This document shows, in pieces, positions 36,071 to 44,795 of a stretch of 64,000 nucleotides of DNA (positions are counted from its first letter, which is position 1; each line of letters opens with the position of its first letter). The stretch is taken from positions 3,557,501-3,621,500 of the forward strand of contig NZ_CP066786.1 in NCBI RefSeq assembly GCF_016598595.1, read 5' to 3'. The stretch comes from Martelella lutilitoris (GTDB lineage Bacteria > Pseudomonadota > Alphaproteobacteria > Rhizobiales > Rhizobiaceae). The notes under the pieces were generated by a model. That model saw nothing but the letters and a program-made list of their open reading frames with translations. It searched no databases and was not told where the DNA came from. The position numbers and the translations under genes were made by a program.

Positions 36071-37381
36071 ATGAAAAACAGAGCCAATGGTTTGGGCCTT
36101 GTGCTGATGGCGCCGGCAGTATTGCTGCTCATCGCCTTCTTCCTGCTGCCGGCGACACTGACCGGCATCTTCGCCTTTACCAATATGAGCACATCCACAG
36201 GCATTTCGGGCGGCGCCTATGTCGTCACCGAAACCGTCCTGCGCAAGCTTGAGGCTACCGACCTCGACCCGAAACTGCGTGCCGGCCTCGGCGAGAAAAG
36301 CTATACGGTGAACGCCGAAACGCTCGCGGCTGCGACGTCGGCCGATATCGAACCCGGTTTTCTCGCGGAAATCGAGGACCGACTTTCAGGCAAAACCTAT
36401 GCGGCCTCCTCCGCCTTCGAGGACGATCTGAAATCCCTGCCCTCGCGGCCGCGGCGCATCCGCGACCTGAAGCTTGCAACCGAACCCTTCGAACGCTCGG
36501 TGATCAACACACGCTATCCCGATCGCGGCCAGTTTGAGGCAGCGCTCCAGACCTTCCTTCCGGCGGCAACGAAGGCCGATCTCGAGACGATCGCGACGGC
36601 TTCCTACACCGGCTGGACATGGACCAGGGACAATTTCATCGACCTCTTCACCCGCGCCGACACGCTGCGATTGGTCGCCAACACCGTGTTCTACGTCTGC
36701 GCCACGCTCGCCTTCAACGTTTTCGTCGGCCTGTTTCTCGCCATCGCCGTCTTTTACCTGCCAAGTCGCGCCGGGGGCGTCTTCAACGTGCTCTGGCTGC
36801 TGCCGCGCATCACCCCGGTCGTGCTCTACGCCATCATGTGGAAATGGTTCACCTGGGAGAACGGCTTTCTCTATGTCGCCGCAGAGGACCTCGGGCTTCC
36901 CGCCTTCAACTACATGAAGGGTTCCGTGCCGACCGCCTGGGCAACGGTGATCCTCGTCAACGGCTTTGTCGGCGCCTCTTTCGGCATGATCCTGTTTTCC
37001 GGCGCTCTGAGGGCCATCCCCATCCAGCAGCTCTGGTCAAGCGAGGTCGACGGCGCAAACCGCTGGCAGCAGGTGACGCGGATCATCCTTCCGCAGATGC
37101 GCTGGCCGATCCTGTTCGTCACTTCCTACCAGACGCTGTCTCTGCTTTCCTCTTACGAACTGATCTGGCTGACCACGAATGGCGGGCCGGGAAGCACGAC
37201 CACCGTCTGGTCTCTGGAAGCCTTCCACACCGCCCTCAACAACTATACCGGCAACCTGCAGTACGGCCTGGGCGCGGCCATGGCGCTCATTCTCGTCATT
37301 GTCGGTCTCGCCCTCTCCATCCTCTATCTGCGCCTGTTCAGGTTCAACGAACTGGTCAGCAAACCGAAGATCGAGTTCTAG
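36071..37381 (+). CDS. ABC transporter permease, MalF type, with large periplasmic insertion
   Basis: Inner-membrane subunit of 436 residues, about 120-130 more than the usual short MalF-like permease. The first membrane segment is at about 10-32. Residues about 45-185 are hydrophilic, and the next membrane segments begin near 205. The extra part therefore lies in the periplasm, as the P2 domain does in E. coli MalF, though no similarity is visible. The EAA-like loop reads SSEVDGANRWQQVTRI, with Ser-Ser where EAA usually stands. It starts 64 bp after the SBP gene. Confidence 0.88.
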   Translation: MKNRANGLGLVLMAPAVLLLIAFFLLPATLTGIFAFTNMSTSTGISGGAYVVTETVLRKLEATDLDPKLRAGLGEKSYTVNAETLAAATSADIEPGFLAEIEDRLSGKTYAASSAFEDDLKSLPSRPRRIRDLKLATEPFERSVINTRYPDRGQFEAALQTFLPAATKADLETIATASYTGWTWTRDNFIDLFTRADTLRLVANTVFYVCATLAFNVFVGLFLAIAVFYLPSRAGGVFNVLWLLPRITPVVLYAIMWKWFTWENGFLYVAAEDLGLPAFNYMKGSVPTAWATVILVNGFVGASFGMILFSGALRAIPIQQLWSSEVDGANRWQQVTRIILPQMRWPILFVTSYQTLSLLSSYELIWLTTNGGPGSTTTVWSLEAFHTALNNYTGNLQYGLGAAMALILVIVGLALSILYLRLFRFNELVSKPKIEF

Positions 37382-37382
37382 A

Positions 37383-38207
37383 ATGACCAAGAACCACACT
37401 GTCTGGCCTGTCATCTGTATCCTCGCGCTGTTCAGCGCGCCGCTGGCGATCATGTATCTTTTCCTCGTGGTCGATACCTTTTCCAATTCGGCGCCGGGTT
37501 CGTTCCTGCCCCATGAATTCACGCTGCAGCACTGGCGGTTTCTGTGGAATCCGGATGTGACCGGCGATGTCTGGAAGCCGACGCTCAACACCTTCCTGTT
37601 CACGATCAGCATGGTCGCGATCGTGCTCGGCGTGTCGACCACGGCCGGTTATGCGATCTCACGGCTCAACCTGCCGTTCCGCCGGTTTTTCCTGTCATCG
37701 CTGATGGTGATGCATGCCTTTCCGACCGTGACGCTGCTGATCGGCGTGTTTCTGGTGCTGCAATATGCCGGGCTCTACAACACCCTCATCGGCGTCATTC
37801 TGGTGAAGGCCAGCCTGATGCTGCCGCTCGGCATCTGGATCATGAAGGGGTTTTACGATTCCGTGCCCTGGGAGATCGAAATGGCCGGCGTCCAGGACGG
37901 TGCCAGCCGTTTCACGGTCTGGTGGCGGCTGATCCTGCCGCAGGTCAAGCCCGGCCTGATGGCGCTTTCCATCTTCGTCTTCATAGACGGCTGGAGCGAA
38001 TACCTTCTGCCGCGCATTCTCGCACCGGCAGCCCAGATCGAAGTGCTCTCGGTCTATCTCGAGGCCGTCTCCGATCCCGATTCCGTCACCTATAATTTCA
38101 ATCTCTTCAAGTCCGTCGGGCTGTTCTACACCCTGCCGGTCATCGTTCTCTTCGTGCTGTTCCAGAAGCCGCTGATGAACATCTTCAGTGGAGGCACCAA
38201 AGGCTGA
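37383..38207 (+). CDS. ABC transporter permease, MalG type
   Basis: Second membrane subunit, 274 residues with six hydrophobic segments. The EAA loop reads IEMAGVQDGASRFTVW. The start is 1 bp after the previous stop, and its stop overlaps the ATPase start by 1 bp (TGATG), so the three transport genes are tightly coupled. Confidence 0.93.
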   Translation: MTKNHTVWPVICILALFSAPLAIMYLFLVVDTFSNSAPGSFLPHEFTLQHWRFLWNPDVTGDVWKPTLNTFLFTISMVAIVLGVSTTAGYAISRLNLPFRRFFLSSLMVMHAFPTVTLLIGVFLVLQYAGLYNTLIGVILVKASLMLPLGIWIMKGFYDSVPWEIEMAGVQDGASRFTVWWRLILPQVKPGLMALSIFVFIDGWSEYLLPRILAPAAQIEVLSVYLEAVSDPDSVTYNFNLFKSVGLFYTLPVIVLFVLFQKPLMNIFSGGTKG

Positions 38208-39262
38208 TGCAAGTCTCTCTTTCCGATTTCACCAAATCCTTCGACGGCACGCCGGTCATCGAAGACCTGAACCTTACCGTCCGCTCCGGCGAGATGATGG
38301 CCCTGCTCGGCCCCTCCGGCTGCGGCAAGTCGACCACGCTCTTCGCCGTCTGCGGCATTCACCGCATCAACAAGGGCAAGATCCTGTTCGGTGACAAGGA
38401 TGTCTCGACGCTTCCGAGCCAGAAGCGCAATGTCGGCGTCGTCTTCCAGAACTACGCGCTCTATCCGCACATGTCCGTGTTCGACAATATCGCTTTCCCG
38501 CTAAGCGTCAGGCGCATGAACAAGGCCGATATCAAGCGCGAGGTCGAGGCGATCGCCGGCCTTGCCCATATCGACAATCTGCTGGAGCGCAAGCCGGGCC
38601 AGCTTTCCGGCGGTCAGCAGCAACGCGTCGCCCTGGCCCGCGCCATCGTGCGCCGTCCGAACGTGCTGCTGCTCGACGAGCCGCTTGCCAATCTCGACGC
38701 CAAGCTGCGCCTCGAAATGCGTTCGGAAATCCGCCGCATCCAGCTCGAGACCGGCATTACCGCCATTCTGGTGACCCACGACCAGGTCGAGGCGATGTCG
38801 ATGTGCGACCGGGTCGCGATCATGGACAAGGGCAGGATCCTGCAACTTGACCGCCCGACCGCGCTTTACGAGGCGCCGGCCAACCGTTTCGTCGCCGGCT
38901 TTCTCGGCAATCCGCCGATCGTCTTTGCCGAGGGACGCATTGACGACGGCGCTTTGACGACAGACGACGCGATCCGCCTGCCGCTGCCGAAACGGCTGGC
39001 GGGCCGCACGCAAGGCGAGCGGATTGCTCTCGGCATCAGGCCGGAGCATTTCGGCGGCAGCCATCCCGACATCGCAACCGGCGCCGTCAGCTTCATCGAA
39101 CCGCAGGGCCGCGAAATGCTGTTTGACGTCAGGCTGGGCGAGAAGACCGTACTGCGCTCGATCCAGCCGGTGCGAAGCGACGTGAGGATCGGCGAAACCG
39201 TTTCCTGGGGGCTTGAGACGGAGAAACTGCTGGCCTTCGATGCGTCGGGACAGGCGATATGA
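38207..39262 (+). CDS. ABC transporter ATP-binding subunit, UgpC/MalK type
   Basis: ATPase of 351 residues with Walker A GPSGCGKST, Q-loop QNYALYPH, signature LSGGQQQR, Walker B LLLDEP, switch VTHDQ and regulatory part GIRPEHFGG. Its stop overlaps the start of the tandem phosphodiesterase gene by 4 bp. UgpC-type ATPases commonly serve sugar and glycerol-3-phosphate/glycerophosphodiester importers. Confidence 0.95.
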   Translation: MQVSLSDFTKSFDGTPVIEDLNLTVRSGEMMALLGPSGCGKSTTLFAVCGIHRINKGKILFGDKDVSTLPSQKRNVGVVFQNYALYPHMSVFDNIAFPLSVRRMNKADIKREVEAIAGLAHIDNLLERKPGQLSGGQQQRVALARAIVRRPNVLLLDEPLANLDAKLRLEMRSEIRRIQLETGITAILVTHDQVEAMSMCDRVAIMDKGRILQLDRPTALYEAPANRFVAGFLGNPPIVFAEGRIDDGALTTDDAIRLPLPKRLAGRTQGERIALGIRPEHFGGSHPDIATGAVSFIEPQGREMLFDVRLGEKTVLRSIQPVRSDVRIGETVSWGLETEKLLAFDASGQAI

Positions 39263-40728
39263 CAAGACGATCGGAGAACACCATACCCTGGCCCCTCGCG
39301 ACGGGGGAGCCCGCCTGCATCGCCCATCGCGGCGCTTCGGCCCATGCGCCGGAAAACACGCTTGCCGCCTTTCGCGTCGCGGCCGAACTGGGCACGGAGA
39401 TGTGGGAAATTGACGTGCAGTTGACGGCCGACGACGTGCCGGTGATCGCGCATGACGCGAAACTGAAGCGCATCGCCGGCATCGATCGCGCGATCGCCGA
39501 TCTTCGCTTCGAACGCCTGCGCGATCTCGCGCCGGATATCCCGACCCTTGGCGAAACGCTCGATCTTGCCGCAAGTCTGGACCAGGCGCTCTATATCGAG
39601 CTCAAGGCCGAGGGCGCGGGCCGCATCGCATGGAACCATCTGCTTACGAACGGCTTTGACCGTGCCGTGCTCGGCAGTTTCAGCATGGACGAAGTCCGCT
39701 CGCTCGCCGATGCGGGTTGTCCGTTTCCGCTTTCGACCCTCGTCCCGCTCGGCGCGGACCCGTTTTCACGGGCGGCAGAAACCCGGGCCGACATCATTCA
39801 TCTCTGCTGGGAGAAAGGCGGTGGCGAACGCCCTGAGCGCCAGGTCGACACAGCGCTTCTTGAGCGCGCGAAGGACGAGGGGCTGGGCGTTGTGCTCTGG
39901 CACGAGGAGCGCAAGCCCGTGCTGGACGCGCTGATGAAACTGCCGGTGCTCGGCATTTGCACCAACCAGCCCGAACTGATGCGCGGCTTCGACCGTTTCG
40001 CGGGTTTGGCCACCGAGATCGTCTGCCATCGCGGCGCCAATCATTTCGCCCCCGAAAACACGCTGGCCGCCGCGCGGTTGAGCTTCGATCAGGGCGCGCG
40101 CTACGTCGAGATCGACGTGCATATGAGCGCCGACGGCGAAATCGTGGTCATTCATGATGCGACGCTGGACCGCACCACCAGCGGAACCGGCGCGGTCAGG
40201 GCGCGGACGCTGGCCGAATTGAAGGCGTTGAGCGCCGGCGCGTGGTTTTCGCCCTTTTATGCGGCGGAAACCATGCCGACGCTTGATGAGATGATCGCGC
40301 TTGCCAGATCATACGGGGCGCGGCTCTATATCGAGAACAAGACCGTCGACGCGAAGGTTCTGGTCGATTTCGTGCGCTCGCGGAATTTTCTTGGCGACTG
40401 TTTCTTCTGGTCCGAGAACCCGTCTTTGCAGGAAGCGATGCGCCAGGCCGCGCCCGATGCCAATATCAAGGCCAGTGCCGGACGCTATCAAGGTGTGGAG
40501 GAGATGCAAGGCCATCTGGCGCCGCAGCTTGCCGAGATCCATTATCGGGATTATGCGCGCCTTGCTCCCCAATGCCTTGAGAGAGGGATCACCCCGATGA
40601 TGCAGTATTTCGGCGACGATCCCGCAATCTTCGACCGGATCGTCGAGATCGCCCCGCCGATGATCAATCTCGATCGGGCCGATCTTCTGGCATCAGCACT
40701 TCGTCGGCGGCTTGCCGATGACCGATGA
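39259..40728 (+). CDS. Glycerophosphodiester phosphodiesterase with two tandem catalytic domains
   Basis: Predicted to split glycerophosphodiesters into sn-glycerol-3-phosphate and an alcohol in the cytosol; 489 residues with no signal peptide. Two GDPD domains follow each other. Domain 1 has AHRGASAHAPENTLAAF (H23), EIDV (E50, D52), AHD (H65) and YIELK (E114). Domain 2 has CHRGANHFAPENTLAAA (H257), EIDV (E284, D286), IHD (H299) and YIENK (E359). Both metal/catalytic sets look intact. Single-domain members are about 240-260 residues, so this is a full internal duplication or fusion. It is coupled to the ABC ATPase gene. Confidence 0.9.
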   Translation: MTRRSENTIPWPLATGEPACIAHRGASAHAPENTLAAFRVAAELGTEMWEIDVQLTADDVPVIAHDAKLKRIAGIDRAIADLRFERLRDLAPDIPTLGETLDLAASLDQALYIELKAEGAGRIAWNHLLTNGFDRAVLGSFSMDEVRSLADAGCPFPLSTLVPLGADPFSRAAETRADIIHLCWEKGGGERPERQVDTALLERAKDEGLGVVLWHEERKPVLDALMKLPVLGICTNQPELMRGFDRFAGLATEIVCHRGANHFAPENTLAAARLSFDQGARYVEIDVHMSADGEIVVIHDATLDRTTSGTGAVRARTLAELKALSAGAWFSPFYAAETMPTLDEMIALARSYGARLYIENKTVDAKVLVDFVRSRNFLGDCFFWSENPSLQEAMRQAAPDANIKASAGRYQGVEEMQGHLAPQLAEIHYRDYARLAPQCLERGITPMMQYFGDDPAIFDRIVEIAPPMINLDRADLLASALRRRLADDR

Positions 40729-41755
40729 CAACCGCCCCGGACGGGCGCCGACCGCCGAGGATGTCGCCCGGCTTGCGGGCGTCCACCGCTCCGCCGTCTC
40801 GCGCACCTTCACCCCCGGCGCGAGCGTCGCCCCGCAAACGCGCGAAAAGGTGCTTGAGGCAGCCGCCGCGCTCGGCTATCGCGTCAATTTCCTCGCACGC
40901 AGCCTGTCGCACCAGCGCTCCAACCTCGTCGGACTTGTGGTATCCGACATCGACAACCCGTTTCGGGCGCAACTGCTGGCCGAACTCGGGACGAGCCTTG
41001 TCGCTTCCGGCTATCGTCCGCTGTTGCTGCCGACCGAGCGCGGCGGCAAGGTCGCCCGCCATATCGACATGATGCTGCACTACAATGTCGCCGGCGCGAT
41101 TGTCACCGATGACGCATCGCCCGCCGAGATAGCCCGCCAATGCGCCGATCACGGCGTACCACTGGTGCTGATCAACAAGCGGCCCGTTGCCGATACGGTG
41201 CTGAACGTTTCTATGGACACGGAAACCGCGGGTAAACTGGCCGCGCGCGCGCTTTTCGATGCCGGATGCCGGCGTGTGGCGCTGGCGAGCCAGCGGCGCA
41301 GTTCGCACTCGATCGGCCTGCGCCGCTCCGCCTTCTGGCGGGCATGCGAGCGGCTTAATGTCGAGATCGCCGGCGAATATTTCGGCGACCTGCCGAATTA
41401 TGAAGGCGGACGCGCGGCCGCTGATGCCTTTCTCGCCGACGCCATCGACGTCGATGGCATCTATTGCGCCAATGACTATCTGGCGCTCGGCTTCATCGAC
41501 ACCATCCGCCATCTGAGCGCCCTATCCATTCCCGGCGACCTCAAGCTTGTTGCCTGCGACGACATTCCCGAGGCCGGCTGGCTCGCCTATGACCTGACAA
41601 CGGTCCGGCAGGATCCTGTGCGCACGGCCGATGCCGCCGTCAACGGCCTCCTGGCTCGGATCACTGAACCCGAGACGTCCGTGCATCCCATCATTGTCGA
41701 CGTTCATCTGGTCGAACGCGGTTCAACCGCCGTCATGCCGGCTCCTCAGATATGA
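40718..41755 (+). CDS. LacI-family transcriptional regulator
   Basis: Regulator of 345 residues with the HTH AEDVARLAGVHRSAVSRTF and hinge YRVNFLARSLS, then an effector domain ending with IPEAGWLAYDLTTVRQDP. ATG at 40718 overlaps the phosphodiesterase gene by 11 bp; a TTG at 40712 is an alternative. Being inside the operon it is probably autoregulated through the palindrome at 34600-34617. Confidence 0.9.
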   Translation: MTDDNRPGRAPTAEDVARLAGVHRSAVSRTFTPGASVAPQTREKVLEAAAALGYRVNFLARSLSHQRSNLVGLVVSDIDNPFRAQLLAELGTSLVASGYRPLLLPTERGGKVARHIDMMLHYNVAGAIVTDDASPAEIARQCADHGVPLVLINKRPVADTVLNVSMDTETAGKLAARALFDAGCRRVALASQRRSSHSIGLRRSAFWRACERLNVEIAGEYFGDLPNYEGGRAAADAFLADAIDVDGIYCANDYLALGFIDTIRHLSALSIPGDLKLVACDDIPEAGWLAYDLTTVRQDPVRTADAAVNGLLARITEPETSVHPIIVDVHLVERGSTAVMPAPQI

Positions 41756-41828
41756 AAGCAGCCTTGCGCCGCCGGCGCCGCCGAACCTTGCCGAGCCTCT
41801 CCGTAATCCGAAAAGACATCGCCCTTCC

Positions 41829-42635
41829 ATGACCATGCCTTCCCTGACCGACCGCGCCGAAAGGCTTGCCGCCGCCAAGACCGTCATCACCGCGGCCGGC
41901 GCGCGCGCGCTCGACTTCTTCCGCCGCTACAAGACCCTCGCCGTAGAAACCAAGAAGAACGACCAGGATCTGGTCTCCGTTGCGGATCGATCCGTCGAGG
42001 ACTTCATCCGCTCGCGAATTGCAGAGATGTTCCCCGATGACGGGTTTCTGGGCGAGGAGCACGGTATGAAGGCCGGCACAAGCGCCTTTTGCTGGATCAT
42101 CGATCCGATCGACGGCACAAGCCCCTTTCTCAACGGTCTGGATAGCTGGTCGGTGGTGATCGCCCTTGCAGAGGCCGGTCGCACCGTTCTCTCGCTCGTC
42201 GCCCACCCCGCAACCGGCACGCTTTACTGGGCCGAGGAGGGCAAAGGCGCCTGGCGCGACAGCCAGCCGATTTCCGTCAACGCGGCCACCCCCTTTTCGG
42301 GCGGAACCGTCGCCATCGGACCCGGCGCCAGAAACCATGCAGAGGCTGTCGGCAGGATCGTCGCCGAAGTCCTTCAAAACGGCGGCAGCTTCATGCGCAA
42401 CGGCTCTGCCGCGCTCAGCCTCGCCCATGTGGCGCAGGGTAGCTATCTCGGCTTCTACGAGCCCGAACTCAGCGCTTGGGATTGTGTCGCGGGCCTGCTC
42501 CTGGTGCGGGAGGCCGGCGGCATCGCCGATGATCCCTTTGCCGGCAAGCTTTCGAAGAAACGAAGGCCCTGCCTTGCCGCCGCGCCCCAGATCGCACCGC
42601 AATTGCGGGCGATCATTGCCGGCAAACCGACCTGA
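41829..42635 (+). CDS. Inositol monophosphatase-family phosphatase
   Basis: Mg-dependent sugar/inositol phosphatase of 268 residues. Metal-site motifs are GEEHGM (Glu in the first), WIIDPIDGTSPFLNG, and the C-terminal SAWDCVAGLLLVREAGG. The start at 41829 is 73 bp after the LacI gene. Given the upstream glycerophosphodiesterase, a role on inositol phosphate or another polyol phosphate is plausible. Histidinol-phosphatase or 3'-phosphoadenosine activity, also found in the family, cannot be excluded. Confidence 0.87.
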   Translation: MTMPSLTDRAERLAAAKTVITAAGARALDFFRRYKTLAVETKKNDQDLVSVADRSVEDFIRSRIAEMFPDDGFLGEEHGMKAGTSAFCWIIDPIDGTSPFLNGLDSWSVVIALAEAGRTVLSLVAHPATGTLYWAEEGKGAWRDSQPISVNAATPFSGGTVAIGPGARNHAEAVGRIVAEVLQNGGSFMRNGSAALSLAHVAQGSYLGFYEPELSAWDCVAGLLLVREAGGIADDPFAGKLSKKRRPCLAAAPQIAPQLRAIIAGKPT

Positions 42636-42739
42636 CCCGACGGAGCGCCAGCATCCTCATCCAGCCCCACGGCCTACGGCTGAACTCTTCAGGCTTTCAG
42701 TGATGTCCCTTGCACCGGGCATCAAGGGTCGGGAGCGCC

Positions 42740-42833
42740 GTGCGTCCATTCGGACGCACAAAGGACGCCATAACCTATTGCATCGACGGATCGTGCTTTC
42801 CAAAAGTCGATCCCGATTTTCGGAAAGCGCGAT
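42740..42833. repeat. Pair of intergenic palindromes (rhizobial-type dispersed repeat suspected)
   Basis: GTGCGTCC-ATTC-GGACGCAC at 42740-42759 is a perfect hairpin. It is followed at 42790-42833 by an imperfect inverted repeat with arms ATCGTGCTTTCC and GGAAAGCGCGAT. Such paired palindromes between genes resemble mosaic repeats known from rhizobia. The rest of the 304-bp gap 42636-42939 holds the TetR promoter only. Confidence 0.5.
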
Positions 42834-42882
42834 ACGCTGTAAGCCGCGCGGCTTCCATGTGCCCACCGGAGCAGATTGCTCG

Positions 42883-42911
42883 TTGACATCCAGTCATCAC
42901 CTGTTTATTTC
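42883..42911 (+). promoter_or_regulatory. Sigma-70-type promoter of the TetR gene
   Basis: TTGACA at 42883-42888, 17-bp spacer, TATTTC at 42906-42911. The -35 is a perfect consensus. The -10 lies inside the left arm of the large palindrome, so a bound repressor would block it. Confidence 0.65.
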
Positions 42912-42937
42912 CGAACGGTTGGAAATAAACAGGTGAT
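42896..42937. promoter_or_regulatory. Large palindromic TetR-family operator
   Basis: Two perfect 17-bp arms, ATCACCTGTTTATTTCC and GGAAATAAACAGGTGAT, around an 8-bp centre. It covers the -10 box and ends 2 bp before the TetR start codon, the usual layout of an autoregulatory operator. Confidence 0.8.
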
Positions 42938-42939
42938 CC

Positions 42940-43512
42940 ATGGCGCGTCCCAGAAAACATGATCAGGGCAAGATACTCGACGCGGTCGAGCGGGTTGTTG
43001 CACGCGACGGCGTGCTGACCGTCGATGCAGTTGCCAAGGAGGCAGGCGTATCGAAAGCCACCGTGCTTTATGAGCATGCCAGCAAGCGCGATCTCGTCGA
43101 GGCCCTGGTGGAACGCACGATCAAGGCGGACAACGCCTTCAACGCGGCCTGTGCGGCATCATTTGCCGGCGAGGCCGACGCGACCCTCAAGGGTCGTATC
43201 CTGGCCGCTCGGCGCAGCCCGCCGGCGCCCGAGGGAAATCCTGCGGTGCTGAGCCTCGTCTCCGCGCTGATGCAGGATGCCGATCTGCGCGCCGAGTTCC
43301 GGCGGAACCAGAATGCGCTCTCCACGCATTTGCTGGCCGAAGCGAGCAATCCCCGGGCTGCACGGCTTGCCTGGCTGGCGCTCGAGGGCCTCAAATTCCA
43401 GCAACACCTCGAACTGCACGACTGGGACACGGCCGCGCGCGCGGAAATCCTGGACGACATCGAAACGCTCGCCGGCCTCGGCAAAGACAGCATCGGATAT
43501 GACAATGGCTGA
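42940..43512 (+). CDS. TetR-family transcriptional regulator
   Basis: Regulator of 190 residues with the N-terminal HTH DGVLTVDAVAKEAGVSKATVL and YEHASKRDLVEALVERTI. The C-terminal ligand domain resembles those linked to oxidoreductase genes (LARLAWLALEGLKFQQ-like segment RLAWLALEGLKFQQHLEL). Its own start is covered by the large palindrome. The stop overlaps the epimerase gene, so it probably represses both until an inducer binds. Confidence 0.92.
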   Translation: MARPRKHDQGKILDAVERVVARDGVLTVDAVAKEAGVSKATVLYEHASKRDLVEALVERTIKADNAFNAACAASFAGEADATLKGRILAARRSPPAPEGNPAVLSLVSALMQDADLRAEFRRNQNALSTHLLAEASNPRAARLAWLALEGLKFQQHLELHDWDTAARAEILDDIETLAGLGKDSIGYDNG

Positions 43513-44503
43513 GGGAAACGTCTTCATCACCGGCGCTGCAGGCTATGTGGGGCGCAACCTGCTGCGCCACTTTGTCGCCAGAGGGCATGCGGTGACCGGT
43601 CTTGTTCGCAGCCCGGAGGCTGCCGACCGGATTGCATCCTGGGGCGCTCGTCCGGTTCTGGGCGACATGCTGACCGCCGAGCTGGCCCCGCTCATGTCCG
43701 GCGCTGACAGGCTCATCCACGCCGCCGCCAATGTCGATCACACAACGGGGTCTGCGGCCGCCTCAGTAAACCCGGATGGCACGCGTCGGGTCCTGGAGGC
43801 GGCGAACGCGGCCGGTGTCGAGAAGGCCATTCATATCAGCACCGATTCCGTGCTGCAGGACGGCCGTCCCCTGCGCAATGTCGACGAGACGGCGCCTTAT
43901 CCGGACCGTCCCGCCGGGGCATATTCAGCCGGGAAGGCTGAGGCGGAGAGGGTCGCCCGGCACGCCGCCGCTCAAGGCCAGCATGTTGTCATCCTGCGCC
44001 CGCGCATGGTGTGGGGCCGGGATGACACGACAGCGCTTCCCGTGCTGGTCGAGGCCGTGAAAAGCGGCAGTTTCGCCTGGATCTCGGGCGGCGGCTATCG
44101 CTCCTCCACCCTGCATGTCGCCAATCTGTGCCATGCCGTGGATCTTGCCTTCGCCCATGGAGAGCGTGGAGCAATCTACCATGTGACGGACGGACCGGCC
44201 CGCACCTTTCGCGAAACCGTGACCGGCCTGCTGGCGAGCCGGGGCCTGGAAGCCGGCGGCAGGAGCGTGCCGCGCGCCGCGCTCCGCATCATCGCCGGTA
44301 TCGGCGACGGGTTGCACCGGCTGAGCGGCGGCCGGCTCGGCGGGCCGCTGAGCTATCAGGACTATGCCACCAGCGCGGTCGAGATCACGCTTGATACCCA
44401 AAAGGCCGAACGCGAACTCGGCTACAGTCCGGTGATCTCCTGGGAGGAGGGCCTGGGCGAACTGCGACAGAAACAGCGTTTCCGCCTTTTCCATTGTGCC
44501 TGA
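43499..44503 (+). CDS. NAD-dependent epimerase/dehydratase-family (extended SDR) protein
   Basis: Extended SDR of 334 residues with the cofactor motif VFITGAAGYVGRNLLRHF, the active-site serine region HISTDSV, and YSAGKAEAE (Tyr and Lys). The C-terminal half ends with KAERELGYSPVISWEEGL, typical of extended SDRs acting on sugars or 3-beta-hydroxysteroid-like substrates. It overlaps the TetR stop by 14 bp; an ATG two codons later is possible. The substrate is unknown. Confidence 0.9.
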   Translation: MTMAEGNVFITGAAGYVGRNLLRHFVARGHAVTGLVRSPEAADRIASWGARPVLGDMLTAELAPLMSGADRLIHAAANVDHTTGSAAASVNPDGTRRVLEAANAAGVEKAIHISTDSVLQDGRPLRNVDETAPYPDRPAGAYSAGKAEAERVARHAAAQGQHVVILRPRMVWGRDDTTALPVLVEAVKSGSFAWISGGGYRSSTLHVANLCHAVDLAFAHGERGAIYHVTDGPARTFRETVTGLLASRGLEAGGRSVPRAALRIIAGIGDGLHRLSGGRLGGPLSYQDYATSAVEITLDTQKAERELGYSPVISWEEGLGELRQKQRFRLFHCA

Positions 44504-44531
44504 AAGAGCCGTGTTGACGCGCTCTTGCACC

Positions 44532-44568
44532 TTGCAATCGGGATGTTCGCTCCGGTTCCCGATTGCAA
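44532..44568. terminator. Stem-loop between convergent epimerase gene and Rrf2 remnant
   Basis: TTGCAATCGGGA and TCCCGATTGCAA form a perfect 12-bp stem with a 13-nt loop just after the epimerase stop. No T-tract follows on either side. Confidence 0.5.
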
Positions 44569-44592
44569 ACAGGGCGGGTCGCCCGAGGCCTT

Positions 44593-44778
44593 TTAAACGG
44601 CGAGCAGCGGGATCTCGTCCAGAGGCCGCGCAAGCTGCCAGCCTCCGCCGTGGCCTTTTGCGGATTTGACAAGACCGGCCTCGCGCAGTCCCGCCACCGT
44701 CCGGCGAAACACGGCCGGATTGGCGCCCATGCTCCTGGCCTGCGTCTCGGAGGTCAAAGGACCATCGAACTGGCCCAT
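44593..44778 (-). pseudogene. Rrf2-family regulator fragment
   Basis: The 61 residues match the HTH part of Rrf2-type regulators: GPLTSETQARSMGANPAVF, then RRTVAGLREAGLVKSAKGHGGGW and LARPLDEIPLL (given in parts). The normal N-terminus (about 15 residues) is missing, because sequence similarity stops at the transposon junction. The frame also closes right after the wing, so the C-terminal dimer and ligand part is lost. A functional protein is unlikely. The fragment touches the left end of the outer Tn7-like element. Confidence 0.65.
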
Positions 44779-44790
44779 ATGGGTGCATTC

Positions 44791-44795
44791 ACAAT
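44791..44795. repeat. Target-site duplication of the outer element (left copy)
   Basis: ACAAT directly before the TGT of the left end. The same five bases follow the ACA of the right end at 59664-59668. Five bases is the duplication size of Tn7-type transposition. Confidence 0.8.

Noticed and set aside
44385..44788. Minus-strand frame beginning at an ATG at 44788 next to the outer element
   Set aside because: It runs antisense into the epimerase gene and reads the Rrf2 fragment in the wrong frame.
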